From: Phycisphaera sp.
GTDB taxonomy: Bacteria; Planctomycetota; Phycisphaerae; Phycisphaerales; Phycisphaeraceae
DNA: 64,000 nt
Direction: 5' to 3'
Assembly (NCBI GenBank): GCA_016125215.1
Contig: WGMF01000040.1
Span: 1-64,000 of the forward strand
In this document: in pieces, positions 7,390-14,676 of the stretch
Layout: each line of letters starts with the position of its first letter
Numbering within the stretch: the first letter of the stretch is position 1
The notes under the pieces: generated by a model
What the model saw: only the letters and a program-made list of their open reading frames with translations
What the model was told of the DNA's origin: nothing
Database searches by the model: none
Program-made: the position numbers and the translations under genes

Positions 7390-8768
7390 GGTTTTATCTC
7401 CATGAAATCCCGCAACGGCTTTTTCACAACGGATACGGTTTGCTCTGCCACGTAGGTTTGGTCCTCGCGCCCGTCCAGTTGCTTCCAACCCAAATCAAAT
7501 GCGCGTTGATATCGATTCTGTACTGGTAATTCAAGCAACGCCATGTTCACTGGCATCAGATGTATAACCATGGCATCACGGACTTCCCTATACCTCGCGT
7601 CATTCCAACCACCATTGTCCATCTTCCAAATACTGGCATCCTTCTTGGCATGTTCCTCTGTGGCGTGATATGAGCTTTCAAATGCCTTGATTTGTTCCAG
7701 GGCCCACCTCTGATAGTCGCGTATCGCTTTCGCCTGTTGGTCTTCGGCTTGAGCAGCGGCATGTGTGGTCATTCCCGAAACGGCGTGCTTCAGGTTATCT
7801 TCGAGCTTGTTGTAGCCCGCATCCTGAATTCCTTCCATCGACAAGGCGACGCGTGCCACAACGACCTGCTGGAGCAACATGCTGACAGCGGTTTGATAAA
7901 TCTCGGGCTGCGTATCCTTCAATGCGGCGACAGCCACCCACTGCCGATTCAAGATCGCCGCTTGTTGTTCGGCTTGATGCTTAATCATGTGCTGGTGCAA
8001 TTCCTCCCGCAAAGTGTGGATTTCGGCAGCTTGAGGTCCGTCCTTTTCGTGGTCACCTAAAAAATCATAAACATCCGCAATATCAGAATCGGCATCGGTG
8101 CTGACAGGCAAATCATCATGTTCTTCAGCAATGAACGCTTTCGCTCGAGCCACGGCCGTTTCCAGCATGACTTGGCTATATTTGTTGGAGAGCGCATCAG
8201 CTTGTGAGATCAAACGTTTCTGCAGGTCGGACGATCCACCATCGGGCTCTGCGCCTGCTAGTTGGCGCAGTTCCTGTGATTGCTGATTTAGAGACAATGC
8301 TTCGGTAGGGGTGGGACAGAGACCCATGAATGACATCGCCGCCCATCGGACCGGTGTCAGCCGTGGCATATAATCGGCTTCTGCCCAAGCGGGAAGGGTC
8401 TTAAATAACTCTGCCGTATCATTGAGAAAATTCTGTGCGTCAACAGCGTTTTGCGGCCAACGTGTGGGGTCTTTGATTCGATCTTCGAGTTGTGCCAATT
8501 GATGCTCCCATGCGGTCGGCATTACAACGGGAATAACCTTCCCCAAAGCGTGATTCAAAACGGCAGTCTGTTGATCCGTCGAAGTTCGTAGGGATTGCAG
8601 GTCACGCAAAAGGGTTGCACGCTCACTGTTTGCGGATGCCAACTGTTTGGAGATGTGTTGTTGTTCCACAATCAACAAAACTCCTATGGCAATTAGGACA
8701 ACCATGAATAGCGATAGAAGCAGCGTTCCTTTGCACTTGGTTAATTCGGACGAGCTGGTGTTTTGCAT
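7386..8768 (-). CDS. Membrane-anchored coiled-coil protein, partner of exported protein
   Basis: The start ATG 8768 follows a GGGGA box; upstream in-frame ATGs at 8810 and 8786 lack one. The 460-residue product has one N-terminal membrane segment (LLLSLFMVVLIAIGVLLIV, residues 15-33). A coiled-coil stretch rich in Q, E, L and A follows (SKQLASANSERATLLRDLQS), then a long alpha-helical domain with many W and Q. I recognise no family. It is translationally coupled to the next gene by ATGA, so the two proteins are probably made together and act at the cell envelope, for example as an anchor or delivery partner. Regulation is not visible in the AT-rich DNA upstream. Confidence 0.65.
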   Translation of the reverse strand: MQNTSSSELTKCKGTLLLSLFMVVLIAIGVLLIVEQQHISKQLASANSERATLLRDLQSLRTSTDQQTAVLNHALGKVIPVVMPTAWEHQLAQLEDRIKDPTRWPQNAVDAQNFLNDTAELFKTLPAWAEADYMPRLTPVRWAAMSFMGLCPTPTEALSLNQQSQELRQLAGAEPDGGSSDLQKRLISQADALSNKYSQVMLETAVARAKAFIAEEHDDLPVSTDADSDIADVYDFLGDHEKDGPQAAEIHTLREELHQHMIKHQAEQQAAILNRQWVAVAALKDTQPEIYQTAVSMLLQQVVVARVALSMEGIQDAGYNKLEDNLKHAVSGMTTHAAAQAEDQQAKAIRDYQRWALEQIKAFESSYHATEEHAKKDASIWKMDNGGWNDARYREVRDAMVIHLMPVNMALLELPVQNRYQRAFDLGWKQLDGREDQTYVAEQTVSVVKKPLRDFMEIKP

Positions 8769-9105
8769 GATGAGTCCCCTGGTCATTGGAGCATGAGGTG
8801 TTCGATACACGGCCCTAAAAAAATGTATCGACTGTTGCTACGATAGGGTTAGTCAAGTCAATTCTCGGACAAGTTGCCAGTCAAGGTAATACGGTTCGCA
8901 TCCATTCGCAACTATTGTAAAGCTGACCTGCGACAGGTGCGGTCACACCTGCGTCGAAGGCGGAAAATATTTTCTGTTGGGTTTTATGAATTCGCCTTAT
9001 GGCTTGCAAATCAGTGGGTGACCGGTATGCAAGTGGGTAATGTGCCATTCCGTTCCCCCCTTTGTATTGGTGCGTCATTAGCAGATGGACGATCCCCAGG
9101 TTGAA

Positions 9106-9128
9106 GACGGCATAGGTGGCCAATGACG
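9106..9128 (+). repeat. 23-bp direct repeat, copy 1
   Basis: GACGGCATAGGT-GG-CCAATGACG. It matches 9556-9578 except for the central GG/AA. The spacing between copies is 450 bp. Confidence 0.6.
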
Positions 9129-9440
9129 TTCCCGACGGAATGGGTTTACGCCGGGTATGTAACAGATGTGGCATGCGGCGGCGAAAGCATTTTGGATTTT
9201 CATTACGAATCAGCCCCATCGCCACAAATAAGTGGATATACGGGCGTGGTGGCCTGGGTATGTAAAAAAAATCGAAAAGTTTCCAGATTTCACGCAACAT
9301 TTCGGGCCCTTCTGCAAAAAGACAATAGTGCAGGGACGATGGCGGCGGATCGGTCGATTGTCGGCAGATTCGGCGCAAGAAAATCGCCGCAGGTGCAGAT
9401 ATAGAGGGTGACGGAAGGGTGAAATCGCGGCGTGTGCGGA

Positions 9441-9470
9441 CAGAAAGTTCCAGTAATGGAACGATTTTCA
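9441..9470 (+). repeat. 30-bp repeat containing a TTCCA/TGGAA palindrome, copy 1
   Basis: The unit starts CAGAAAGTTCCAGTA and ends TGGAACGATTTTCA. Its centre is an inverted repeat of GTTCCA and TGGAAC around a 4-bp spacer. It differs from the copy at 9628 at one base. A related palindrome is at 12353. Confidence 0.65.
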
Positions 9471-9555
9471 GAAAAACCCGATTTTGATCCCGCACGGGGG
9501 GGGTGAGCGGCAAATAACTTTATGGAGACAGACTTTTGCGGACAGCAGTCCGGCG

Positions 9556-9578
9556 GACGGCATAGGTAACCAATGACG
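9556..9578 (+). repeat. 23-bp direct repeat, copy 2
   Basis: GACGGCATAGGT-AA-CCAATGACG, the partner of 9106-9128. Confidence 0.6.
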
Positions 9579-9627
9579 AGAGCAACAAAAAGTCGGCCGA
9601 CGGTGGGTGGAGATCGACGCTCCCGAT

Positions 9628-9657
9628 CAGAAAGTTCCAGTATTGGAACGATTTTCA
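9628..9657 (+). repeat. 30-bp repeat containing a TTCCA/TGGAA palindrome, copy 2
   Basis: Same unit as 9441-9470 with one substitution in the spacer, which makes the arms GTTCCA and TGGAAC flank GTAT. It lies 211 bp upstream of the first gene of the capsid-bearing element, so an operator role is possible. Confidence 0.65.
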
Positions 9658-9868
9658 AAATCTTCGGATTTTGTTGCAACTTTTCGGAGGGGTGCGGCAA
9701 TAAGCATTACGTCGGCGGAAAAAATTCTGCCGAATCTCGAAATCCGACGGCGAGATTTGGGGTTGAGCGGGTAATCACTATGGGGGGCCGTGCGATGGTG
9801 GAGCGCCGATGCGTATCGGCGGCCATCGCCCCCGGAATAGGGCCCCCGTCTGAAAGGAGTTTTGTTTT

Positions 9869-10402
9869 ATGCGGAACGTGATGAGCATGGCGGACTATCG
9901 GAAGCTGTTTCCCCACCAGGTGTCGTACCCCAAGCGAACGTCGCAGGCGGCGACGGAACTGGTGACGCGGGGGCTGAAGGCCAGCGTGGCGACGCTGGAT
10001 TATCTGGTGAACAAGGGGGAAGTGCGGATGCCGCGCGGCGACAAGCGGACGCGCCACTGGTATCCGTGGCACATCATGGAGGCGGCGCGATACCTGGAGA
10101 AACACGAGGCGTTCACGCCGGAGGGCTGGCGGTGCGTGATGGAAGATGTCGATCTGGCGCAGGACATCCGTGCGTTCCGCGCCGCGTGTGCGCAGGCCCC
10201 GCACCTGCCGCCGGACCGGGGTTACTTTGTTCGGACGGTGACGCCGAGCGGGCCGTGCTATCGCAATGGTGAGTATGACGTGCCGGGCATGGCCGCCAGG
10301 CGCGTGTATGCCACGGTCAGCTATCGCCCCATCAGCGTCGAACAACTGGCCGAGTGGGGCGAAATGCTCGATGCCGCCAAGAGTCAGGGGGTGGCCGCTT
10401 GA
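9869..10402 (+). CDS. Putative DNA-binding protein of capsid-bearing element
   Basis: The start ATG follows AAAGGAG by nine bases; 177 residues. Residues 30-70 (VTRGLKASVATLDYLVNKGE, then VRMPRGDKRTRHWYPWHI) look like a winged-helix or excisionase-type domain: a recognition helix followed by a basic wing. The remainder is helical with no known motif. It is the first gene of a forward-strand series that leads into the capsid fusion gene, and its TGA overlaps that gene's TTG start. I infer an element regulator or a head-morphogenesis helper; there is no sequence proof for either. Confidence 0.6.
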   Translation: MRNVMSMADYRKLFPHQVSYPKRTSQAATELVTRGLKASVATLDYLVNKGEVRMPRGDKRTRHWYPWHIMEAARYLEKHEAFTPEGWRCVMEDVDLAQDIRAFRAACAQAPHLPPDRGYFVRTVTPSGPCYRNGEYDVPGMAARRVYATVSYRPISVEQLAEWGEMLDAAKSQGVAA

Positions 10403-12282
10403 CCCCCGCCCCCGAAAGTAAAGAAGCCATCGCCACCTTCGGCACGATGCCTGAAACCCTCGATCTGACGGCCTCCGTAAATGTCAACAAGCTTCCGGGG
10501 GTGAATATCGTGGCGTACACCGGTGGATTGATGACGGTGCCGCAGTGGGGGTTGATCGTCATCGACCTGGCGGGTTTGGAACTGGGGCAGGTGCCGATTC
10601 TGGCCGATCACGAATCACGGTTGGCGGGGATCGTCGGGCATGGTGACGCCCAAGTGCGGGATCACCGTTTGATCGTCGCCGGGAGCATCTCGGCGACGGG
10701 CGAAGCGGCGCAGGAGATCGTCGCGGCGGCGCGCAACGGATTCCCGTGGCAGGCGTCGGTGGGTGTGCAGGTCATGGAGGCCGAGCCCGTGCGGGCCGGT
10801 CAGGTCATCGAAGTCAACGGTAGGCGGATCACGGCCCCAACTTCCGGGGGCCCCGGAAGTGAAGGGTTGATGCTCGTCAAAAGGGGCCGCCTGCGGGAAG
10901 TCAGTATCACCTCGCTGGGTTGCGATGGGGACACGGTGGTCTCCATCGCGGCCTCGCAAAGAAAAGGACAACACATGGACGTTGAAACAGTGCAAGTGCA
11001 GGATCAGGTTCAGGCAACCGATGCGGCGGAGACACAGCGGGTCGCCGCCATCGCGGAGATTTGCGGCCAGCGGTATCCGCAGATTCAGGCGCGGGCCGTG
11101 GCCGAAGGGTGGGATTCCACACGCACCGAGTTGGAGGTGCTGCGTGCCAGTCGCCCGAAGATCAGTTCGGTCTGGCGTAGCGCACCCACATCGCCTGCCG
11201 GGAACGTATTGGAAGCGGCGTTGCTGACGCACATGGGGCGCGTCGGCCTAGGTGAACGGGTACTGGGGCCGGTGGCGATGGAACAGGCCCATCGCATGGG
11301 CGTCACCAGCATGATCGACCTGTGTCGGGCGGCGCTACAAATGGATGGGCGCGACGTGCCGACGGGGCGGATGGAACTGGTGAAAGCGGCACTCAGCACG
11401 ATGTCGTTGCCGACGGCGCTGGGTAATGTGGCGAATAAGGTGCTGTTGGACAATTACAACGAGACGCCCGCCTCGTGGCGTGCGTTCTGCGCCGTCCGTA
11501 GCGCCGGCGACTTCAAAACCAACAACGCCATTCGGCCCACGTTCACCGGTTCACTCGAACAGGTGGCCCCCGGCGGTGAACTCAAACACGGCGGCATCAG
11601 CGAAGCGGTCACCACGTTCCAGATCGATACCTTCGGCAAGATGCTGAGCATCGACCGGCGCGACATCGTCAACGACGACCTGGGCGTATTCGAGGATGCA
11701 GCGGCGAGTTTCGGGCGCATGGCGATGCGGAAGGTCAGTGATCTGGTGTACCGGGTGCTGCTGGCCAACGGCGGCAATTTCTTTTCGGCAGCCCATGGCA
11801 ACCTGCTGGACGGTGTCGATTCGGCGCTGACGCTGGATGCGTTGTCGCAGGCGATCGCGCTGATGCGGACGCAGCGCGACGACGAGGGTAACGATCTGGA
11901 TTTGCGGCCGGCGACATTGCTGGTGACGCCGGAGTTGGAGCCGACGGCCCGGATGCTCATCGAAAGCGAGTACGTTCAGCGGGCCGAAGACGTGCCGACC
12001 GGCAACAGTCTGCGGCGGGCGGTGAATCTGGAAGTCGAACCGCGATTGAGCAACACGACCAAGTTCGGCGCGTCGGCCAGCACCAAGCACTGGTATCTGT
12101 TCACACAGCCGTCGGCGGTGCCGATGATCGTGGCGTTCCTCAACGGCAAGCAAACGCCGACGGTGGAATTCTTTGGCCTTGATCAGGACGTGAACAAGCT
12201 GGCGGTGGCGTGGCGCGTGTACCACGACTTCGGCAGTGCGTTGTGCGATCCCCGGGCTGCGGTGCGCAGCGCCGGTCAATAA
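10399..12282 (+). CDS. Prohead protease-major capsid protein fusion
   Basis: I place the start at TTG 10399, overlapping the previous stop (TTGA), with an AGGGGGT box upstream. The 627-residue product has an N-terminal prohead-protease-like domain of about 200 residues (VPILADHESRLAGIVGH with the likely catalytic His, FPWQASVGV with the likely Ser, and the closing LREVSITSLGCDGDT). A linker with Q-rich scaffold-like sequence follows. A capsid domain runs from about 270 to the end (DTFGKMLSIDRRDIVNDDLG, RPATLLVTPELEPTARML), like Mu gpT/HK97-type major capsid proteins. Self-processing fusions are known in phages. No portal, terminase or tail gene accompanies it here. An exact 21-bp palindrome sits at the end of the protease part. 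Confidence 0.85.
   Translation: MTPAPESKEAIATFGTMPETLDLTASVNVNKLPGVNIVAYTGGLMTVPQWGLIVIDLAGLELGQVPILADHESRLAGIVGHGDAQVRDHRLIVAGSISATGEAAQEIVAAARNGFPWQASVGVQVMEAEPVRAGQVIEVNGRRITAPTSGGPGSEGLMLVKRGRLREVSITSLGCDGDTVVSIAASQRKGQHMDVETVQVQDQVQATDAAETQRVAAIAEICGQRYPQIQARAVAEGWDSTRTELEVLRASRPKISSVWRSAPTSPAGNVLEAALLTHMGRVGLGERVLGPVAMEQAHRMGVTSMIDLCRAALQMDGRDVPTGRMELVKAALSTMSLPTALGNVANKVLLDNYNETPASWRAFCAVRSAGDFKTNNAIRPTFTGSLEQVAPGGELKHGGISEAVTTFQIDTFGKMLSIDRRDIVNDDLGVFEDAAASFGRMAMRKVSDLVYRVLLANGGNFFSAAHGNLLDGVDSALTLDALSQAIALMRTQRDDEGNDLDLRPATLLVTPELEPTARMLIESEYVQRAEDVPTGNSLRRAVNLEVEPRLSNTTKFGASASTKHWYLFTQPSAVPMIVAFLNGKQTPTVEFFGLDQDVNKLAVAWRVYHDFGSALCDPRAAVRSAGQ
10840..10860. repeat. Perfect CTTCCGGGG palindrome inside the capsid gene
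   Basis: Arms ACTTCCGGGG and CCCCGGAAGT around a single G. It encodes TSGGPGSEG in the linker between protease residues. It is built from the CCCCGGAAGT motif that recurs, often in tandem, in other genes of this window. Confidence 0.75.
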
Positions 12283-12352
12283 CGTGGCACTGTGTGGGCG
12301 CGGGTGGCCGGGCCGGTGTTCGTCTTTCGCACCGGTCCGGCATCCGCTTTCG

Positions 12353-12374
12353 ATACTGGAAACATTTCCAGTAT
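12353..12374. promoter_or_regulatory. 22-bp perfect palindrome, possible operator
   Basis: Arms ATACTGGAAA and TTTCCAGTAT are separated by CA. It lies 70 bp downstream of the capsid gene and 41 bp before the next start codon. Its half-site TTCCAGTA also occurs in the repeats at 9441 and 9628, suggesting a shared DNA-binding protein. It lacks a T-run, so it is a poor terminator. Confidence 0.55.
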
Positions 12375-12414
12375 GCCTTCGGCATATTTCACGGTGAATT
12401 TACTCGAGGTGAAT

Positions 12415-12642
12415 ATGGTTGCGATGGATCGACCGTGTGCCACGGACGGCACGACGGACCGGGTGGGCAAGTACAAATTCGAGACGGCGTTCGCCGAGGG
12501 CGGCGATGGGGATGTGGACCAACTTCGATCACACCGACGCCGGGCGCTGACCCGATGGCTGGTGTCGGAGTGGCGGCGTGAACACGGGCGCGGTCGCCAC
12601 ACTCGGCCGACGACGTTCCGTCAGATCGCGGAGAGGAATTGA
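12415..12642 (+). CDS. Small basic protein before the helicase gene
   Basis: ATG 12415 is chosen because GAGGTG lies just upstream; the frame is open earlier but without a ribosome site. The 75-residue product (MVAMDRPCATDGTTDRVGKY...) is rich in arginine in its second half (LRSHRRRALTRWLVSEWRRE), consistent with nucleic-acid binding. No family is recognised. Its TGA is two bases before the helicase ATG, so the two are co-translated. Confidence 0.55.
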   Translation: MVAMDRPCATDGTTDRVGKYKFETAFAEGGDGDVDQLRSHRRRALTRWLVSEWRREHGRGRHTRPTTFRQIAERN

Positions 12643-12644
12643 AT

Positions 12645-14021
12645 ATGGTGGCCAAACAGACAACACCGATCACGCCGGGGCACTATGAAGCGAAGATCGT
12701 CAGGTCGCAGATGGTCGCCACGGCGGACGGCAATCGCCTCGATCTGAACTTCGAGATCATCGGCGGCGAGCACGATGGCGGCACCATCGTCAAGCAACTG
12801 CACTTGCACAGCCGCAATGCGAATACGCAGTGGCGGGACCGTCAGGACCTATGCCATATCTGTCGGGCGGTCGCCGTGCTGACGCCGCACGACAGCAGCG
12901 AACTACATAACATCCCGATGGTGATCCAAGTTGGGGTGGACAAACGGCGCAACACGATTCTGGCGTATGCGTCCGCACGCAGACAAAGTGCTGCTGAACC
13001 ACCCAAATCCCGACGTCTGCAACTGACCCGCGCCGATCAGATCGAGATTCGCCCGCCGGACTGGCTGTTGCGTGGCATGATCGAGCGCGACACATTCGCC
13101 CTGATCTTCGGTGATCCGGGTTGCGGCAAATCGTTCCTCGCCATCGACTGGGCGTGCAGGATCGCCACAGGGACGCCGTGGCGCGGTCAGGCGGTGAAGG
13201 GCGGCCCCGTCGTCTACGTCGCGGGAGAGGGCCAAAACGGGTTCGGCAGGCGCATTCGTGCGTGGAGCGAGCACCACGGTATCACGCTTGCCGAGGTGCC
13301 GCTGTACCTGGCCCCGGCGGTGGCGATCCCCGATCCGACCGACCTTGTCGCCCTGATCACCGCCATCGACACCGGCGTGGCGAACGTCGGGCAACCGACG
13401 CTGATCGTGCTGGACACGTTGGCGCGCTGCTATGGCGGCGGCGATGAAAGCTCGACGCAGGACATGAGCCGGTTCGTCGCGGCCTGTGATGCGATCCGCA
13501 ATCGATACAACTGCACGATCCTTGTCGTGCATCACAGCGGTCACGCCGACAAAACTCGCGCCCGGGGCGCAATGGCCCTGAAAGCGGCGCTCGACGCCGA
13601 ATACCGATTGGCCGGCGACAACGGCCTCAGGTTGACCTCCACCAAGATGAAAGACGCCGAGACCCCGCCGCCGTTGGCGATGGAACTGGTGACCGTCGAG
13701 TTGCCGGGGCTGGTGGACGACTACGGCAACCCCGTCACGTCGGCGGCCATCGACGTGGTTGATGCCGACACCGGCGCACTCGAATCGCAGGCGAAGGCGG
13801 CGCTGTCGGGCAAGCGCGGCAAGTGGCAGCGACTGGGTTTGAAGATCGCCAAGCGTTTGATCGCCGACAACGACGGCGGCGAGGTGGCCATCGAATCGTG
13901 GCGGGACGAATGTCTCCGAGCAGGCATGGTGCGGCAGAACCAGCATCGCGTGATGCAGGCGCTGTTGGAGCGCGGCGAAATCATCGTCGCCGGTGAATCA
14001 ATGAGCCTTCCAACCGCCTGA
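12645..14021 (+). CDS. DUF669 domain fused to RepA-like hexameric helicase
   Basis: ATG 12645 follows GAGG by eight bases; 458 residues. Residues 1-110 match DUF669 (ITPGHYEAKIVRSQMVATAD, LNFEIIGGEHDGG), a phage family placed next to single-strand binding and replication genes. Residues 125-370 are a RecA-fold ATPase of the RepA/AAA_25 type, with Walker A GDPGCGKSF, GGPVVYVAGEGQNG, Walker B PTLIVLDTLARCYGG and the sensor VVHHSGH. The C-terminal 80 residues are helical, possibly a winged helix. Such helicases start replication of plasmids and phage satellites. The array of CGTGAC repeats begins two bases after the stop codon and is the likely origin it acts on. Confidence 0.85.
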   Translation: MVAKQTTPITPGHYEAKIVRSQMVATADGNRLDLNFEIIGGEHDGGTIVKQLHLHSRNANTQWRDRQDLCHICRAVAVLTPHDSSELHNIPMVIQVGVDKRRNTILAYASARRQSAAEPPKSRRLQLTRADQIEIRPPDWLLRGMIERDTFALIFGDPGCGKSFLAIDWACRIATGTPWRGQAVKGGPVVYVAGEGQNGFGRRIRAWSEHHGITLAEVPLYLAPAVAIPDPTDLVALITAIDTGVANVGQPTLIVLDTLARCYGGGDESSTQDMSRFVAACDAIRNRYNCTILVVHHSGHADKTRARGAMALKAALDAEYRLAGDNGLRLTSTKMKDAETPPPLAMELVTVELPGLVDDYGNPVTSAAIDVVDADTGALESQAKAALSGKRGKWQRLGLKIAKRLIADNDGGEVAIESWRDECLRAGMVRQNQHRVMQALLERGEIIVAGESMSLPTA

Positions 14022-14022
14022 T

Positions 14023-14260
14023 CGTCACACCGTCACACGTCACGTTTGCCCCCCTTAAGGGGGGCAAAACGTGACGGTGTAAACGTGACGGTGCCCAAAA
14101 TGAAAATGTGACAACGTGACAAACAAAACGTGACGCCGCAACACAAGTCAAAACAACACTTTACGGAAAGCGTCACGTTTGGAGCTTGATGAAAACGTGA
14201 CAACGTGACGGTTGGAAACGTGACGAGCGTCACATTTTGGTTTTTCGGGCAAACGTGACG
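14023..14260. repeat. CGTGAC iteron array and palindrome, candidate replication origin
   Basis: Within 240 bp I count about a dozen copies of CGTGAC in both orientations, most extended as AACGTGAC(G). Forward copies include those near 14068, 14082, 14113, 14127, 14194, 14202, 14217 and 14252. Reverse copies (GTCACG-type) are near 14023, 14031, 14038, 14171 and 14228. The perfect palindrome GCCCCCCTTAAGGGGGGC is at 14048-14065, embedded in a longer imperfect inverted repeat. The array begins directly after a RepA-like helicase gene, as in iteron origins of plasmids and satellites. No ordinary gene fits here. Confidence 0.7.
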
Positions 14261-14394
14261 CTTGGGCGGTTAGGTACTCCGCCGCGACGGCCTTTTCATG
14301 ACGGCGGCGGGAACCGTCGAGGACCAAAGCAAAGTTTGTTGGCAAGGGCGCACATTCTGCCGTAACGCCCCCCCCGGAAGTAATTGAGGCCACG

Positions 14395-14586
14395 ATGTTG
14401 ACGCATCAGATGTTGTTGAAGATCGCCTGGCATCAGCATGGCGACCATCGCGGTTGCTACCGCCGCAGGTGCGCCGCGTGCGGCACCGTGTTCTATGTGG
14501 GTCGCCCCGAGGCCCGGTATTGCCGTTCCGCCTGCCGCCAACGCGCCTATCGCAACCGGCGAAGAATCCGGGCACATTCCACTTGA
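14395..14586 (+). CDS. Small zinc-ribbon protein
   Basis: A 63-residue protein whose start ATG follows GAGG. The second half contains CAACGTVFYVGRPEARYCRS and then ACRQRAYRNRRR. The arrangement C-x2-C-x12-C-x3-C is a treble-clef or zinc-ribbon pattern with a basic tail. Proteins of this type occur in actinobacterial and planctomycete mobile elements as short DNA-binding factors (family-level impression). It sits between the candidate origin and the serine recombinase gene, so a role in replication or excision control is possible. Confidence 0.6.
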   Translation: MLTHQMLLKIAWHQHGDHRGCYRRRCAACGTVFYVGRPEARYCRSACRQRAYRNRRRIRAHST

Positions 14587-14676
14587 TGTTCACTCCACGT
14601 TCAGCCCTCATGTCGTAGATGCGGCACCGCATCGTGTGGTGCCTGTCCGACTCATTCCGCGAAAGGAGATTCCACC

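Larger units (their letters stand above)
8820..9868. other. Long AT-richer intergenic region with short repeats
   Basis: About 1 kb without a convincing gene. It contains two copies of a 30-bp repeat (9441-9470, 9628-9657) and two copies of a 23-bp repeat (9106-9128, 9556-9578). GGCGG, GATTTT and CGGAAAA words recur. Reverse-strand frames open across it share the translation KIVP[IL]LELS only because of the repeats. It may hold a promoter, an attachment site or replication signals at the left side of the capsid-bearing element. Confidence 0.45.

Noticed and set aside
9106-9657. A CRISPR array in the repeat-bearing intergenic region
   Set aside because: There are only two copies each of two different repeats, spacings are 211 bp or more and unequal, and no cas gene is present in the window.
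8881-9700. Two overlapping reverse frames of 210 and 136 codons
   Set aside because: They share KIVP[IL]LELS only because the 30-bp DNA repeat is translated in both. Composition is uneven and ribosome sites are absent, so I treat the region as non-coding.
14048-14065. The GCCCCCCTTAAGGGGGGC palindrome as a terminator
   Set aside because: There is no T-run after the stem on either strand; A-tracts and CGTGAC copies flank it, which fits an origin hairpin better.
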